A stretch of 64,000 nucleotides of DNA. Source: Cellulomonas cellasea (GTDB lineage: Bacteria > Actinomycetota > Actinomycetes > Actinomycetales > Cellulomonadaceae). Positions 15,654 through 24,927 of this stretch are shown piece by piece (positions within the stretch are counted from its first letter, which is position 1; the number at the start of each line of letters is the position of its first letter). The stretch lies in NCBI RefSeq assembly GCF_030372105.1, contig NZ_JAUDBQ010000012.1, positions 62,001 to 126,000 of the forward strand. Direction: 5' to 3'. Below the pieces are notes generated by a model, which made no database searches, had not been told where the DNA came from, and worked only from the letters and a program-made list of their open reading frames with translations. Both the position numbers and the translations under genes were made by a program.

Positions 15654-15863
15654 TCAGGAGGTCATCCTGTCCCGCTCGACGACAGCCGTGCGCAGGTAGT
15701 GGTCCAGCGCGTCCTGCGGCACCCGGAACGAGCGCCCCACCCGCACCGCGGGCATCTCGCCAGAGTGCAGCAGCCGGTACACGGTCATCTTCGACACGCG
15801 CATGACGTCGGCGACCTCGGCGACGGTGAGGAACCGCACGCGTGGAGGGTGTTCGTTCGCCAT
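15654..15863 (-). CDS. Small HTH protein, excisionase/BldC-like
   Basis: A 69-residue protein made of one MerR-like winged helix: FLTVAEVADVMRVSKMTVYRLLHSGEMPAVRVGRSFRVPQDAL. This is the 'excisionase family DNA-binding' group that includes BldC. There is no phage or integrase gene nearby, so a chromosomal regulator is far more likely than an excisionase. It lies 154 bases upstream of bS22 on the same strand, a pairing often seen in actinobacteria. Its target is unknown. Confidence 0.88.
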   Translation of the reverse strand: MANEHPPRVRFLTVAEVADVMRVSKMTVYRLLHSGEMPAVRVGRSFRVPQDALDHYLRTAVVERDRMTS

Positions 15864-15996
15864 CGTCGCTCTTCCCGCGGGGCCGGCCTACGCGCCGGCA
15901 TCGTCGCGGCCGTGCCCTGGCCGCTGGTCCACCCTAGGCCCTGGCCCGGGCGGGCGAAAGCGGCGACGAGGCAGATCACCCGACCGAGTCAGCGGG

Positions 15997-17181
15997 TCAG
16001 TCGAGCTCCGGATCGAGCCCCAGCAGCGGGAACACCGCTGCCCGGGTCGCGCGCACCGCCCGGTCCACGTCGTCCGCCGGGTCGTACCCCGCCGACCAGG
16101 GCCGGAACTCGGCGTCCACCCCGTCGGTCATCCGCGCGGGGGCCCGGCGGCCATACCGGGCGACCACCTCCGCCTGCCACGCCTCGGGCAGTCGCAACCC
16201 CGGGTCCACCGGGCGGTGCACCGCCTCGGCGATCACATGCGCCCACGCGCGCGGCACCACGTCCACCACCGCGTACCCGCCGCCGCCCAGGGCCACCCAC
16301 CGGCCGTCCGCCACCTCATGCGCCAGCGCGTGCACCATCTCCACCGCGCGGCGCCCCGCGTCGATGCTCACGTCGAGGTTGGTGATCGGGTCCTCGACAT
16401 GGGCGTCGCAGCCGTGCTGGCTCACCACCACCTGCGGCCGGAACGCCCGCAGCACCGGGGGCACCACGGCGTCGATGGCCCGCAGCCAGCCGGCGTCGCT
16501 CGTGCGGGCGGGGAGCGCGACGTTCACGGCGGATCCCTCGGCACCCGGCCCGCCCGTCTCGCGCGGGTGCCCGGTGCCGGGGAAGAGCGTGTGGCCGCTC
16601 TCATGGACCGACACGGTCAGCACCCGCGGGTCGTCCCAGAACACCGCCTGCACGCCGTCGCCGTGGTGCGCGTCGACGTCCACATAGGCCACCCGCTCGG
16701 CGCCCGCGGCGAGCAGCGCCCGGATGGCCACCGCGGCGTCGTTGTACACGCAGAAGCCCGAGGCGGCCCCCGGCATCGCGTGGTGCATCCCGCCGGTGAG
16801 GTTCACCCCGTGCTCCGCCTCGCCGCTCCACACCGCCATCGCGACGTCCACGCTGCCGCCGACCACCCTCGCGGCAGCCTCGTGCATGCCCGGGAAGACG
16901 GGATCGTCGGCGGTGCCCAAGCCGCGCAGCGCGTCACCCGCCCCGCCGGGCTCGGACGCGGCCCGCACCGCGGCGACATACGCGGCCTCATGGACCGTCT
17001 CCAACACCGCGTCGGTGACCGGCTCGGCGCCCACCACCCGCATGCCCGGGCCGTCCAACAGGCCCAGCGCGTCGGCCAGCCGCATCGTCAGGTCCAGCCG
17101 CAACGGCGCCATCGGGTGGCCGTCGCCGAAGTCGTAGCCGAGCAGTGCGGGCGACCACACGACCTGCACGTCCGCTGACAT
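15997..17181 (-). CDS. acuC: Acetoin utilisation protein AcuC (histone deacetylase family)
   Basis: A 394-residue arginase/deacetylase-fold protein. The zinc site and catalytic histidines lie in LTGGMHHAM, YVDVDAHHGDGVQAVFWDDP and TVSVHESG; VVSQHGCDAHVEDP and LGGGGYAVVDV complete the HDAC core. AcuC removes acetyl groups from lysine, classically on acetyl-CoA synthetase, and so activates acetate assimilation. No acuA or acs gene is in the window. The start region diverges from ktrB. The last residues follow the fold closely, so the gene is complete. Confidence 0.92.
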   Translation of the reverse strand: MSADVQVVWSPALLGYDFGDGHPMAPLRLDLTMRLADALGLLDGPGMRVVGAEPVTDAVLETVHEAAYVAAVRAASEPGGAGDALRGLGTADDPVFPGMHEAAARVVGGSVDVAMAVWSGEAEHGVNLTGGMHHAMPGAASGFCVYNDAAVAIRALLAAGAERVAYVDVDAHHGDGVQAVFWDDPRVLTVSVHESGHTLFPGTGHPRETGGPGAEGSAVNVALPARTSDAGWLRAIDAVVPPVLRAFRPQVVVSQHGCDAHVEDPITNLDVSIDAGRRAVEMVHALAHEVADGRWVALGGGGYAVVDVVPRAWAHVIAEAVHRPVDPGLRLPEAWQAEVVARYGRRAPARMTDGVDAEFRPWSAGYDPADDVDRAVRATRAAVFPLLGLDPELD

Positions 17182-17259
17182 GGGGCCACGCTAGCGTCCT
17201 GCGGCGGGGCCGACGTGACAGAGTTGCCCCTGTCCACGCGTGCGCGTACGGGAGGTGCG

Positions 17260-18636
17260 ATGGCTCGGGGCCTCCCCGGGGCGATGTGGTCGGGACGGGA
17301 GCTGGTCGACAGGCTCGCCCGACAGTCGCCCGCACGACTGGCGATCGGCGTCTTCGGCGGTGTCGTCGCGCTGTTCACCGTGTTGCTCTCCATGCCCTGG
17401 GCCACCGCCACCGGTGAGCGGGCGCCCTTCGTCGACGCGCTGTTCACCGCGACGTCGGCGGTGTGCGTCACCGGGCTGGTGACGGTGCCGACCGGCTCGT
17501 ACTGGTCCGGCGCCGGGCTGGTGGTCATCGCGGTGGCCATCAAGGTGGGCGGGCTCGGCGTCATGACCCTCGCGTCGATCCTCGGGCTGGCGGTGTCGCG
17601 CCGCATCGGGCTCACGCAGCGCCTGCTGACCGCGTCCGAGACGAAGACCACCCGGTTGGGCGAAGTCGGCTCCCTGGTGCGCACCGTCATCGTCACGTCC
17701 TCGGTGCTCGAGATCGCCATCGCGCTGGCCCTGTTCCCGCGCTTCGCGATGCTCGGCGAGGACATGGGCGAGGCCGCCTGGCATGCCGCGTTCTACGCCG
17801 TCTCCTCGTTCAACAACGCGGGATTCGTGCCCACCGTGGACGGCCTCACCCCCTACGCCACCGACTGGTGGGTGCTGCTGCCCATCATGATCGGCGTGTT
17901 CGTCGGCGCGCTGGGCTTCCCCGTGCTGCTCAACATCGGCCGACGGCTGCGCACACCGCGCCGGTGGAACCTGCACGCCAAGCTGACGCTCACCACCAGC
18001 GCGATCCTCGTCGTCGTGGGCGCCGTGTTGATCGGCGCCTTCGAGTGGACCAACCCCGGCACGCTCGGGCCGCTCAGCGTCGGCAACAAGCTGCTGACGG
18101 CGCTGTTCTCCGGCGTGATGCCCCGCTCGGGCGGGTTCTCCACAGCGCCCGTCGGCGAGATGCACGAGGCGACGTGGCTCATCAACGACGCGCTGATGTT
18201 CGTGGGCGGCGGCTCCGCCTCCACGGCCGGCGGCATCAAGGTCAGCACGCTCGCGGTGATGCTCCTGGCGATCGTCGCGGAGGCGCGCGGCGACGAGGAC
18301 GTCGAGGCGTTCGGGCGGCGCATCCCCCGCGCCGCGCTGCAGGTCGCCATCGCGGTCTCGCTGGTCAGCGCGTCGCTGGTGCTCGTGGCGAGCCTCTTGC
18401 TGCTGGAGATCACCGGGTGGACGCTGGACGTGGTGCTGTTCGAGGTCATCTCCGCGTTCGCCACCTGCGGGCTGTCCACAGGCGTCACGGAGCAACTGCC
18501 CGAGGCCGGCAAGTACGTGCTCACCGTTCTCATGTTCATCGGCCGCACCGGCACGATGACGCTCGCCGCGGCGCTCGCGCTGCGGAACCGCCGCCGGGTC
18601 ATCCGGTTCCCCGAAGAGAGGCCGATCATTGGTTGA
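17260..18636 (+). CDS. ktrB: Potassium uptake membrane subunit KtrB/TrkH
   Basis: A 458-residue membrane protein from the ATG at 17260, which follows GGGAGGTG at 17250-17257; a GTG 45 bases earlier is in frame but has no ribosome site. The four pore loops of the SKT family can be seen: LFTATSAVCVTGL, AVSSFNNAGFVP, GVMPRSGGFSTAP, and SAFATCGLSTG. Each holds the filter glycine. It forms the K+ channel, gated by the cytoplasmic KtrA ring encoded by the overlapping next gene. Counter-ion is probably Na+ or H+. Confidence 0.94.
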   Translation: MARGLPGAMWSGRELVDRLARQSPARLAIGVFGGVVALFTVLLSMPWATATGERAPFVDALFTATSAVCVTGLVTVPTGSYWSGAGLVVIAVAIKVGGLGVMTLASILGLAVSRRIGLTQRLLTASETKTTRLGEVGSLVRTVIVTSSVLEIAIALALFPRFAMLGEDMGEAAWHAAFYAVSSFNNAGFVPTVDGLTPYATDWWVLLPIMIGVFVGALGFPVLLNIGRRLRTPRRWNLHAKLTLTTSAILVVVGAVLIGAFEWTNPGTLGPLSVGNKLLTALFSGVMPRSGGFSTAPVGEMHEATWLINDALMFVGGGSASTAGGIKVSTLAVMLLAIVAEARGDEDVEAFGRRIPRAALQVAIAVSLVSASLVLVASLLLLEITGWTLDVVLFEVISAFATCGLSTGVTEQLPEAGKYVLTVLMFIGRTGTMTLAAALALRNRRRVIRFPEERPIIG

Positions 18637-19333
18637 CACCGAGCTCACGGGCGCCACGGCGCACGGACGCGGGCGGTCCGCGAAGAAGGACGCGGGTGTG
18701 CTCGTCATCGGGCTGGGACGCTTCGGCTCGTCCATCGCCACCACCCTGGACCGCCTGGGCCAGGACGTGCTCGCCGTCGAGCGCAGCCCCGAGCTGGTGG
18801 CGCAGTGGGCCGGGCGCATCCCCCTCGTGGAGGCGGACGCGGCGAACCCGGACGCCCTCGACCAGCTCGGCGCCCGCGACTTCGGGGTGGCGGTGGTCGG
18901 CGTCGGCTCCTACCTCGAGGCCAGTGTGCTGATCACCGGCAACCTGGTGGACCTGGGCACCCCGCAGATCTGGGCCAAGGCGATCTCCACCGAGCACGCG
19001 CGCATCCTGCAGCGCATCGGCGCGCACCACGTGGTGCTGCCCGAGGCGGACGCGGGCTCGCGGGTCGCGCACCTCGTCTCCGGCAAGATGCTCGACTACA
19101 TCGAGGTCGAGGACGGCTTCACGATCGTCAAGATGCGGCCCCCGCGCGAGACCCAGGGGTTCACCATCGAGCAGTCGAAGATCCGCGACAGGTACGGCGT
19201 GACGGTCATCGGCGTGAAGAGCCCGGGCCGGGAGTTCGTCTACGCGCAGCCCGACACCCGCATCGCCGCGAACGACCTGCTCATCGTGTCCGGCCACGCG
19301 GACCTGCTGGAGCGGTTCGCCGCGCGGCCCTGA
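18629..19333 (+). CDS. ktrA: Potassium uptake regulatory subunit KtrA/TrkA
   Basis: A 234-residue cytoplasmic protein. The RCK_N Rossmann domain begins VLVIGLGRFGSSIATTLDRLG with an acidic ribose contact after DVLAVE; the RCK_C domain occupies the last 90 residues (FTIVKMRPPRETQGFTIEQ...). It binds ATP/ADP or NAD(H) and gates KtrB. Translation starts at TTG (18629) inside the ktrB reading frame, an 8-base overlap that suggests translational coupling. The first 25 residues are a non-conserved polar lead. Confidence 0.93.
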   Translation: MVDTELTGATAHGRGRSAKKDAGVLVIGLGRFGSSIATTLDRLGQDVLAVERSPELVAQWAGRIPLVEADAANPDALDQLGARDFGVAVVGVGSYLEASVLITGNLVDLGTPQIWAKAISTEHARILQRIGAHHVVLPEADAGSRVAHLVSGKMLDYIEVEDGFTIVKMRPPRETQGFTIEQSKIRDRYGVTVIGVKSPGREFVYAQPDTRIAANDLLIVSGHADLLERFAARP

Positions 19334-19365
19334 GCGAGCGCCCGGGCATCCGGGCCATGGGACAC

Positions 19366-19401
19366 GAGAGGCCCGGCAGGAGTGCTCCTGCCGGGCCTCT
19401 C
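19366..19401. terminator. Bidirectional terminator between ktrA and the alpha-galactoside operon
   Basis: Perfect 17-base arms (19366-19382 and 19385-19401) with a 2-base centre lie between two convergent units and can end both. Confidence 0.85.
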
Positions 19402-19415
19402 CGCGTCGAGGGCGG

Positions 19416-20273
19416 CTACTTCACCGCGCCCGAGGTCACACCCGAGATGATCTTGCGCTGCATGAACATGAACACGAGCAGCAGCGGCAGGCTCATGAGG
19501 ATGATGTACGCGAAGATCAGGTGCCAGTTGTTCAGGTACAGCCCCGCGCTGGCCACGTTGTAGAGGTTCAGCGGCAGGGTGTCGAGCGACCCGCTGAGCA
19601 CGAAGAACGCGTAGAACACGTCGTTCCACACGTACAGGCAGATGAGGATCGTCGCTGTCGAGAGCACCGGCACCAGCAGCGGCAGGATGATCCGGGCGAA
19701 GACCTTGACCGGCCCGGCGCCGTCGACGCGGGCGGCCTCCTCGAGCTCCACCGGGATGGTCCGCACGAAGCCCGTGACGAAGAAGATGACGACCGACATG
19801 TAGATGCCCGCGTAGACGCAGATCATGCCGATGGCGCTGCCGGACATGCCGATCTGCCGCAGCAGCAGCACGATCGTCACGACGGCCGGCGGCAGCACGA
19901 CGCCGGAGATCGCGGCGCCGTAGGCCACGGTCATCGCGCGGCTCGCGCGGCGGGCGAGCACCCAGGCGGCCATCGAGCCGAACAGCAGCACGGTGAGCAC
20001 CGACGGCACCATGACGAGCAGGCTGCCGACGAAGCCGGCGGTGATGTTGCCCCGCGTGAAGATCTCGGTGATGTTCTCCCAGAGCTGCCAGTCGCTGGGC
20101 AGCGACAGGTTCGGGGACAGCGCCTCGGCCTGGCTCTTGCCGGCGGTGACGACCATCATCCACAGCGGCAGGCCCAGCAGGAGCAGGACCAGCAGCACCA
20201 CGAACGTCGGCTGCACGCGCGACCAGAGGCTGCGCGGCGCGACGGCCTTGCGTGACACGCTTGCAGTGCTCAC
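19416..20273 (-). CDS. CUT1 ABC permease, second subunit, alpha-galactoside operon
   Basis: A 285-residue membrane protein. Six hydrophobic spans are seen, and the EAA loop reads LEEAARVDGAGPVKVFARIILPLLVP. YVWNDVFYAFFVL is the MalG-type late motif. The GTG start at 20271-20273 overlaps the stop of the preceding permease by 4 bases (GTGA), which indicates coupling and excludes the longer upstream frame. It is the last gene of the GH36-binding protein-permease operon. Confidence 0.93.
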   Translation of the reverse strand: MSTASVSRKAVAPRSLWSRVQPTFVVLLVLLLLGLPLWMMVVTAGKSQAEALSPNLSLPSDWQLWENITEIFTRGNITAGFVGSLLVMVPSVLTVLLFGSMAAWVLARRASRAMTVAYGAAISGVVLPPAVVTIVLLLRQIGMSGSAIGMICVYAGIYMSVVIFFVTGFVRTIPVELEEAARVDGAGPVKVFARIILPLLVPVLSTATILICLYVWNDVFYAFFVLSGSLDTLPLNLYNVASAGLYLNNWHLIFAYIILMSLPLLLVFMFMQRKIISGVTSGAVK

Positions 20274-21217
20274 AGCACGTTCTCCCGTCGACGGAGCATC
20301 CCGATCACCGGGAACGCGAGGGCCGCAACCACCACGAAGAGCACCAGGCTCATCGTCGTCGCCTGGGCGAACAGGCCCTGGCCGAAGGTGCGGAAGATGA
20401 AGATGTTGAGGATCTCGGTGGTGCGCGCCGGGCCGCCGCCGGTGGTCGCCTGCACGATGTCGAAGCCGTTCATCGACCCCAGCAGCGCCGTGGCCACGTT
20501 GAAGGTGAGCGCGGGGGCCAGCAGCGGGAACCGGATCTTCCAGAACGTGGTCCAGGTGCTCGAGCCGTCGAGGCGCGCGGCCTCCAGGACGTCCTCGTTG
20601 ATGGTCTTGAGGCCGGACAAGTAGATGAGCATCGACAGGCCCATCCACTTCCAGGCGTGGATCACGGCGACCACCACGATGGTCCAGGTGGTGCTGCCCA
20701 GCCACGCGATCTCCACGTCGCCGCCGGTGAAGAAGCCGATCACCTGGTTGAGCGGGCCCGTGGTCTTCAGCAGCGCCTGGAAGATGTACCCGACGGCCAG
20801 CGCGGACATGATCACGGGGATGAAGAACATCACCCGGGCGGCGCGGTTGAGCCGGTTGTCCTTCTCCAGCAGCAGCGCGAGGAGCAGGCCGAACACGTTC
20901 TGGAACACCGCGACGAGGATCGCGTAGATCAGCGTGATCTTCAGCGAGGACAGCAGCGTGCCGTTCGACACCAGGCCCTGGAAGTTGTCGAGGCCCACGA
21001 ACGAGATCTCCGACTTGAAGCTCGACCAGTTCGTGAACGCGTAGACGAAGTTGTAGATCGTCGGGACGAAGAAGAAGATCCCGAGGACGGCGAACGCGGG
21101 GATGAGGAACCACAACGGGTGCGTGCCCCGGGGCTTCCTCCCAGCGGGCGGGAGGTCCTGGCGTCGGCGCCGTCGGACCCTGGGGGCCTCGACCTGCGCG
21201 TCCTGCATGGTCACCAT
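20270..21217 (-). CDS. CUT1 ABC permease, first subunit, alpha-galactoside operon
   Basis: A 315-residue membrane protein with an arginine-rich cytoplasmic lead and about six spans. The EAA loop is VLEAARLDGSSTWTTFWKIRFPLLAP; GGGPARTTEILNIFIFRTF follows. It forms the channel with the overlapping next gene. It starts 76 bases after the binding-protein gene, across a perfect hairpin. No ATPase is encoded in the operon, so a shared MsiK-like ATPase is expected. Confidence 0.93.
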   Translation of the reverse strand: MVTMQDAQVEAPRVRRRRRQDLPPAGRKPRGTHPLWFLIPAFAVLGIFFFVPTIYNFVYAFTNWSSFKSEISFVGLDNFQGLVSNGTLLSSLKITLIYAILVAVFQNVFGLLLALLLEKDNRLNRAARVMFFIPVIMSALAVGYIFQALLKTTGPLNQVIGFFTGGDVEIAWLGSTTWTIVVVAVIHAWKWMGLSMLIYLSGLKTINEDVLEAARLDGSSTWTTFWKIRFPLLAPALTFNVATALLGSMNGFDIVQATTGGGPARTTEILNIFIFRTFGQGLFAQATTMSLVLFVVVAALAFPVIGMLRRRENVL

Positions 21218-21240
21218 GTCGTGATGTCCTCACCCCGGGC

Positions 21241-21273
21241 TGATGGGGCCGGGCTCGCGGCCCGGCCCCATCA
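21241..21273 (-). terminator. Intra-operon hairpin after the alpha-galactoside binding-protein gene
   Basis: Perfect 14-base arms (21241-21254 and 21260-21273) enclose a 5-base loop, between the binding-protein stop and the first permease start. It has the same position as the hairpin at 10192-10234. Confidence 0.8.
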
Positions 21274-21293
21274 CGCGGACTTGTGTGTGTGGG

Positions 21294-22613
21294 TCAGAAG
21301 CCGTCGATGCCGGAGGCCTTGGCGAGCTCCACGAACTGCTGCTGGGTCGCCTCCGCCGCCTGCTTGGGCGTCTTGACGTTGTTGATGACGTCGACGACGT
21401 TCATCCACAGGTCCGGGTTGGCCACTGCCTGCGCCTGCATCGAGCCCACCGAGTCGGACAGCGACGCGTGCACGTCGAGCAGCGCCTGCGGCACCGACGA
21501 CGGCGACTCGACGCCGGTCATCAGGGAGACGGTGTTCTGCTCCTCGATGAAGGTCGGGTAGTACTCCGTCATCCAGAACGTGAGGAACTGGCGGGCGGCT
21601 GCCTCACGCTGGGCGTCGCCGGTCTTGAACGCGACGATCGCGTTGGACTGGTCGGGGTGCGAGGTGGCGACGTTGCCCGAGGGCGAGATCGGGAAGTAGC
21701 CGATCGTCTCGTTGAGCGTGGCGGTGTCGGCCTTGGCCTGGAGCTGGCCGAAGAGCGCGTTGATCTGGACGGCCATGGCGGCCTTCCCGTTCAGCAGCGC
21801 GTCGCCCTGGTCCTCGAAGGTGGCGGTGACGATGTCCGAGTTGAACAGGCCCTCGTCGATGAGGTCCTTGAGCGTCTGGATCGCGTCGACCATCACGTCG
21901 TCGGCGAGGGACGCCTCATTGGCGTTGACCTTGTCCCAGTACCCGTCGGCGGCGGCGTCCGCGAGGAGCACCTGCGGCCACCACTGCGTGGACCAGCCGG
22001 CGCTGGCCTGCTCGAAGAACGGCGTGACGCCGGTGGTCTCCTTGATGGTGCGCGCCTTGGCGACCATGTCCTCGAAGCTGGTCGGCAGCTCGGTGATGCC
22101 GGCGTCGGCGAACACCTGCTTGTTGTAGTAGACGCCCTGCACGCTGGGGCTCGAGATGAGCGCCGCGTAGCGGGTGTCGTTGAGGATGCCCGTGAGGTCC
22201 TGCAGGTCCGGGTCCATGTCCTCGATCCACGGCGCGTCATCGAGCACCTGGAGGTTGTTCGCGGCGTTGATCGCCGTGAGCATCGAGGAGGTGGGCTGCC
22301 AGAACGCCAGGTCGGGCTTGTCGCCGGTGGCGACCTTGGTCTGGATGCCGTTCTCGTACGGGTCGGGGATCGTGACGATCTCGACCTTCGCGCCGGTGGC
22401 GTCCTCGAACGCCGCGACGACGCCCTCGGGGATCGCGTTGCTCGCCTGGGCCGCCCACAGCGTGAGCTCGACCCCCTCGAGCGAGGCGGTGGCCTCCGGC
22501 CAGGTGATGTCGCCCGTGTCCGCCGTGCCGCCCCCGGCGCCCGGGTCGCTGCACCCTGCCACCAGGAGCCCCGCTGCTGCCAGCGTGGCCGTGGTCATCA
22601 ACAACCTCTTCAT
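21294..22613 (-). CDS. CUT1 extracellular sugar-binding lipoprotein, alpha-galactoside operon
   Basis: A 439-residue solute-binding protein with lipobox LVAGC (Cys21). LTLWAAQASNAIPEGVVAAFEDATGAKVEIV is the usual first-lobe pattern; GVYYNKQVFADAGI is the conserved hinge motif of family 1 binding proteins. It probably binds a galactoside such as raffinose or melibiose-type sugars, inferred from the adjacent GH36 gene. An AAGGAGC site lies 5 bases before the ATG. It is separated from the GH36 gene by 89 bases. Confidence 0.92.
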   Translation of the reverse strand: MKRLLMTTATLAAAGLLVAGCSDPGAGGGTADTGDITWPEATASLEGVELTLWAAQASNAIPEGVVAAFEDATGAKVEIVTIPDPYENGIQTKVATGDKPDLAFWQPTSSMLTAINAANNLQVLDDAPWIEDMDPDLQDLTGILNDTRYAALISSPSVQGVYYNKQVFADAGITELPTSFEDMVAKARTIKETTGVTPFFEQASAGWSTQWWPQVLLADAAADGYWDKVNANEASLADDVMVDAIQTLKDLIDEGLFNSDIVTATFEDQGDALLNGKAAMAVQINALFGQLQAKADTATLNETIGYFPISPSGNVATSHPDQSNAIVAFKTGDAQREAAARQFLTFWMTEYYPTFIEEQNTVSLMTGVESPSSVPQALLDVHASLSDSVGSMQAQAVANPDLWMNVVDVINNVKTPKQAAEATQQQFVELAKASGIDGF

Positions 22614-22702
22614 TGAAGCTCCTTGAACTGGGTCGACGTCCCGGAGGATGTCAGCCATATCTGTGTGCGTTCTGCCTCTTCCGCCCCGCGGGACGGCTGA
22701 GG

Positions 22703-24829
22703 TCAGGACTGTGGGCGGATGCGCAGCACCCGCGCGGTCCGTGTGGCGCTGGGCGTCACGTGCAGCACGCCGTCCGCGCGCGACCAGCGCGTGGCCCAGC
22801 TGCTGGTGGGGGGGAACAGCGCCTCGACCTGGACGTCCTGGCCCGCGAGGTGCGCAAGCGGGAGGTCGATCTCCCCCGCCTCGTCGCCGCGCGTCCAGAC
22901 CGTCAGGTACGTGGCGTCCTCGCCGGCCAGGCCGAGGGCCACCTCGGGGGCGTCCCAGGCCGGCAGCCCGAGCGGCCACACGGGCAGCGACCGGGCCAGG
23001 TCCTCGCGGATCCCCTGGTGCGTGCGCACGGCCTGCCGCACGGTGGCGAGCTGCTCGGGCGTCATGAGGTCCAGGCGGCCGGAGAGGTAGAGGCGGCCGA
23101 GCATGCCGGTGGCGAGCGTGAAGAGGATCTCCTCGTCGCTCATGTCGGGCTGCGGGTAGGCCCAGTTGCCGGCCTGCTCGGGCAGCAGCGACGCGGGGGC
23201 TGCGGCGGCGACCGGCGGGTAGAGCAGCAACTCCTGCTGGTCGGAGGTGGACTGCAGGTGCAGCCGGGTGAGCATCGCGTAGTCCATGCGCTGGGCGCCG
23301 GACGCGCAGTTCTCGATGACCAGGCCGGGGTGGCGCTCGAGCACGCCCTCGAGCCACGCCAGGTGCGCGCGGTTGTGGGCGAGCAGCCCGGCGCCGAGGC
23401 TGGGGGCGTCGAGGTCGGTGCCCGGGCCCGCGGTGATGTTGTAGTCGAGCTTGAAATACCGCACGCCCAGGTCCAGCACCAGCGAGTCGACCACGCGGTC
23501 CAGGTGGGCGCGGGCCTCGGGGCTGCGCAGGTCCAGGTGGAAGCGGTCGTGCTCCACGACCCGGTGCCCCTCACGCTGGAGGAACGCCGAGTCGGGCAGC
23601 TTCTGGGCCATGGGGCTGCGCACCCCGATGACCTCGGGCTCGAGCCACAGGCCCGGCGCCATGCCCGCCGCGCGGATGTGGTCCAGCACCGCGGCCAGGC
23701 CCCCGTCGGGGAACCGCACGGTGGACGGCTCCCACTCGCCGACGCTGTCCCACCAGTCGGTGAGCGAGTCGTCGTACCAGCCGGCGTCGATGCAGAAGTA
23801 CTCGGCGCCGGCCGCGGCGGCCGCGTCGATCAGCGGCAGCAGCTTGGCGGTGGTCGGGTCGCCCATGAGGGTGTTCATGTAGTCGTTGAAGATGACCGGC
23901 AGGCCCTCGGGCTGGGGGCGCTCGGCGCGCAGTGCGCGGCGGTGCCCGGTGAGCGCCTGCAGGGCGCCCTGCCAGCCGTCGCCGACGGCCACCGAGACGG
24001 GCACGGTGGTGAACGACTCCCCCGGCGCGATGGGCTGGGTCCAGTGGTGCTCGGTGTCGCAGGGGCCCATGAGCACGAGCGCCAGCTCGCCGTCGCGGCC
24101 GCGCAGGCGCTCGCCGAGCTCGGCGTGCCAGGCGCCGTTGTGCTCGACCTGCCAGGCCCATGCGGCGCCGGTGGCGCGGTTCTCCAGCACGCCGGTGGGC
24201 ATGCGCTCACTCGACGACCAGGTGCTGCGGCTGGTGAGGCCCAGCGCGCCGCGCGCGTCCTGGTTCTGGTGCGAGGGCAGGCCCATCTGGACGAGTCCGC
24301 GCTGGCTGCGCACGGGCACCCGCTCCCAGCGGCTCTCGCCCAGCCAGTCGCCGTAGCCGGTGTGCAGGTCGACGTCGTCGATGCTGTCGCCGTCGGCGCT
24401 GAAGGCGCCGGTGGCGAGGGAGGTCACCGCGAGCAGCACGAGCGGGTCGGAGCCCTCGTTGACGACCTCGGTCCAGGCCTGGACGGCGGCGGCGCCCTCG
24501 GCGGCGCGGAGCGTGGAGCGCACGCGCAGCCCGCTGACCGCGTCGAGCTGCTCGACGACCAGGCTGTGCCAGCCCGCCGACTGCTGCGTCGTGTGGGTGG
24601 CGTAGCGCAGGCGATCGCCGATGGCGGAGGCGGTGTGGCGCAGGTTGGCGCGCGCGTGGCCGTGGCCGAGGGCGAAGACCTCCACCAGGGGCTGCGCCGG
24701 GACGAGGGTGGGCTCCGCGCTCTGCGAGGGGCCGGCCTGCAGGCTGGCGAGACGCACCGGGGCGTCGTCGTCGGAGACGAGCACAGCGCTGACGGCGCCA
24801 GTTCCCCAGTGCAGGATGGTCCGGTTCAT
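22703..24829 (-). CDS. GH36 alpha-galactosidase
   Basis: A 708-residue cytoplasmic protein, the usual length of bacterial GH36 enzymes. The N-terminal beta supersandwich covers about residues 1-310. The barrel shows CIDAGWYDD, GLWLEPEVIG, nucleophile Asp462 in KLDYN, and the acid/base Asp near residue 516 in ENCASGAQRMDYAM. It hydrolyses terminal alpha-galactosyl residues from raffinose-type sugars. The ATG at 24827-24829 is preferred because the fold begins at once ([13 protein letters not shown]); two upstream in-frame ATGs (24847, 24865 side) cannot be excluded, and the GAGGAG site lies about 10 bases away. It is first in the operon and has paired operators upstream. Confidence 0.93.
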   Translation of the reverse strand: MNRTILHWGTGAVSAVLVSDDDAPVRLASLQAGPSQSAEPTLVPAQPLVEVFALGHGHARANLRHTASAIGDRLRYATHTTQQSAGWHSLVVEQLDAVSGLRVRSTLRAAEGAAAVQAWTEVVNEGSDPLVLLAVTSLATGAFSADGDSIDDVDLHTGYGDWLGESRWERVPVRSQRGLVQMGLPSHQNQDARGALGLTSRSTWSSSERMPTGVLENRATGAAWAWQVEHNGAWHAELGERLRGRDGELALVLMGPCDTEHHWTQPIAPGESFTTVPVSVAVGDGWQGALQALTGHRRALRAERPQPEGLPVIFNDYMNTLMGDPTTAKLLPLIDAAAAAGAEYFCIDAGWYDDSLTDWWDSVGEWEPSTVRFPDGGLAAVLDHIRAAGMAPGLWLEPEVIGVRSPMAQKLPDSAFLQREGHRVVEHDRFHLDLRSPEARAHLDRVVDSLVLDLGVRYFKLDYNITAGPGTDLDAPSLGAGLLAHNRAHLAWLEGVLERHPGLVIENCASGAQRMDYAMLTRLHLQSTSDQQELLLYPPVAAAAPASLLPEQAGNWAYPQPDMSDEEILFTLATGMLGRLYLSGRLDLMTPEQLATVRQAVRTHQGIREDLARSLPVWPLGLPAWDAPEVALGLAGEDATYLTVWTRGDEAGEIDLPLAHLAGQDVQVEALFPPTSSWATRWSRADGVLHVTPSATRTARVLRIRPQS

Positions 24830-24881
24830 CAGGGCCGAGCTCCTCATCGTCGAGCGGTCGCTGCGGTGCGACACGCCCTCA

Positions 24882-24896
24882 TGAAAGCGTTGATCA
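24882..24896. promoter_or_regulatory. LacI-type half of paired operator, proximal to GH36
   Basis: TGAAAGCGTTGATCA faces an inverted near-copy at 24928-24941. The TGAAAGCGTT core is identical in both. It lies about 55 bases upstream of the GH36 start. Confidence 0.6.
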
Positions 24897-24927
24897 GAAA
24901 CGTTGGCAAGCCTGTGCCATCACAGCC

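Noticed and set aside
15654-15863. Phage excisionase
   Set aside because: The HTH has the excisionase-type fold, but there is no integrase, attachment repeat or other phage gene nearby, and the neighbourhood (bS22, AcuC) is chromosomal.
17215-17259. GTG start of KtrB at 17215
   Set aside because: The ATG at 17260 has GGGAGGTG at the right distance, while the GTG has none and would add 15 non-conserved residues.
19416-21233. A possible fused double permease
   Set aside because: The frame before 20273 reads the first permease out of frame. The GTGA overlap at 20270-20273 shows two separate coupled genes.
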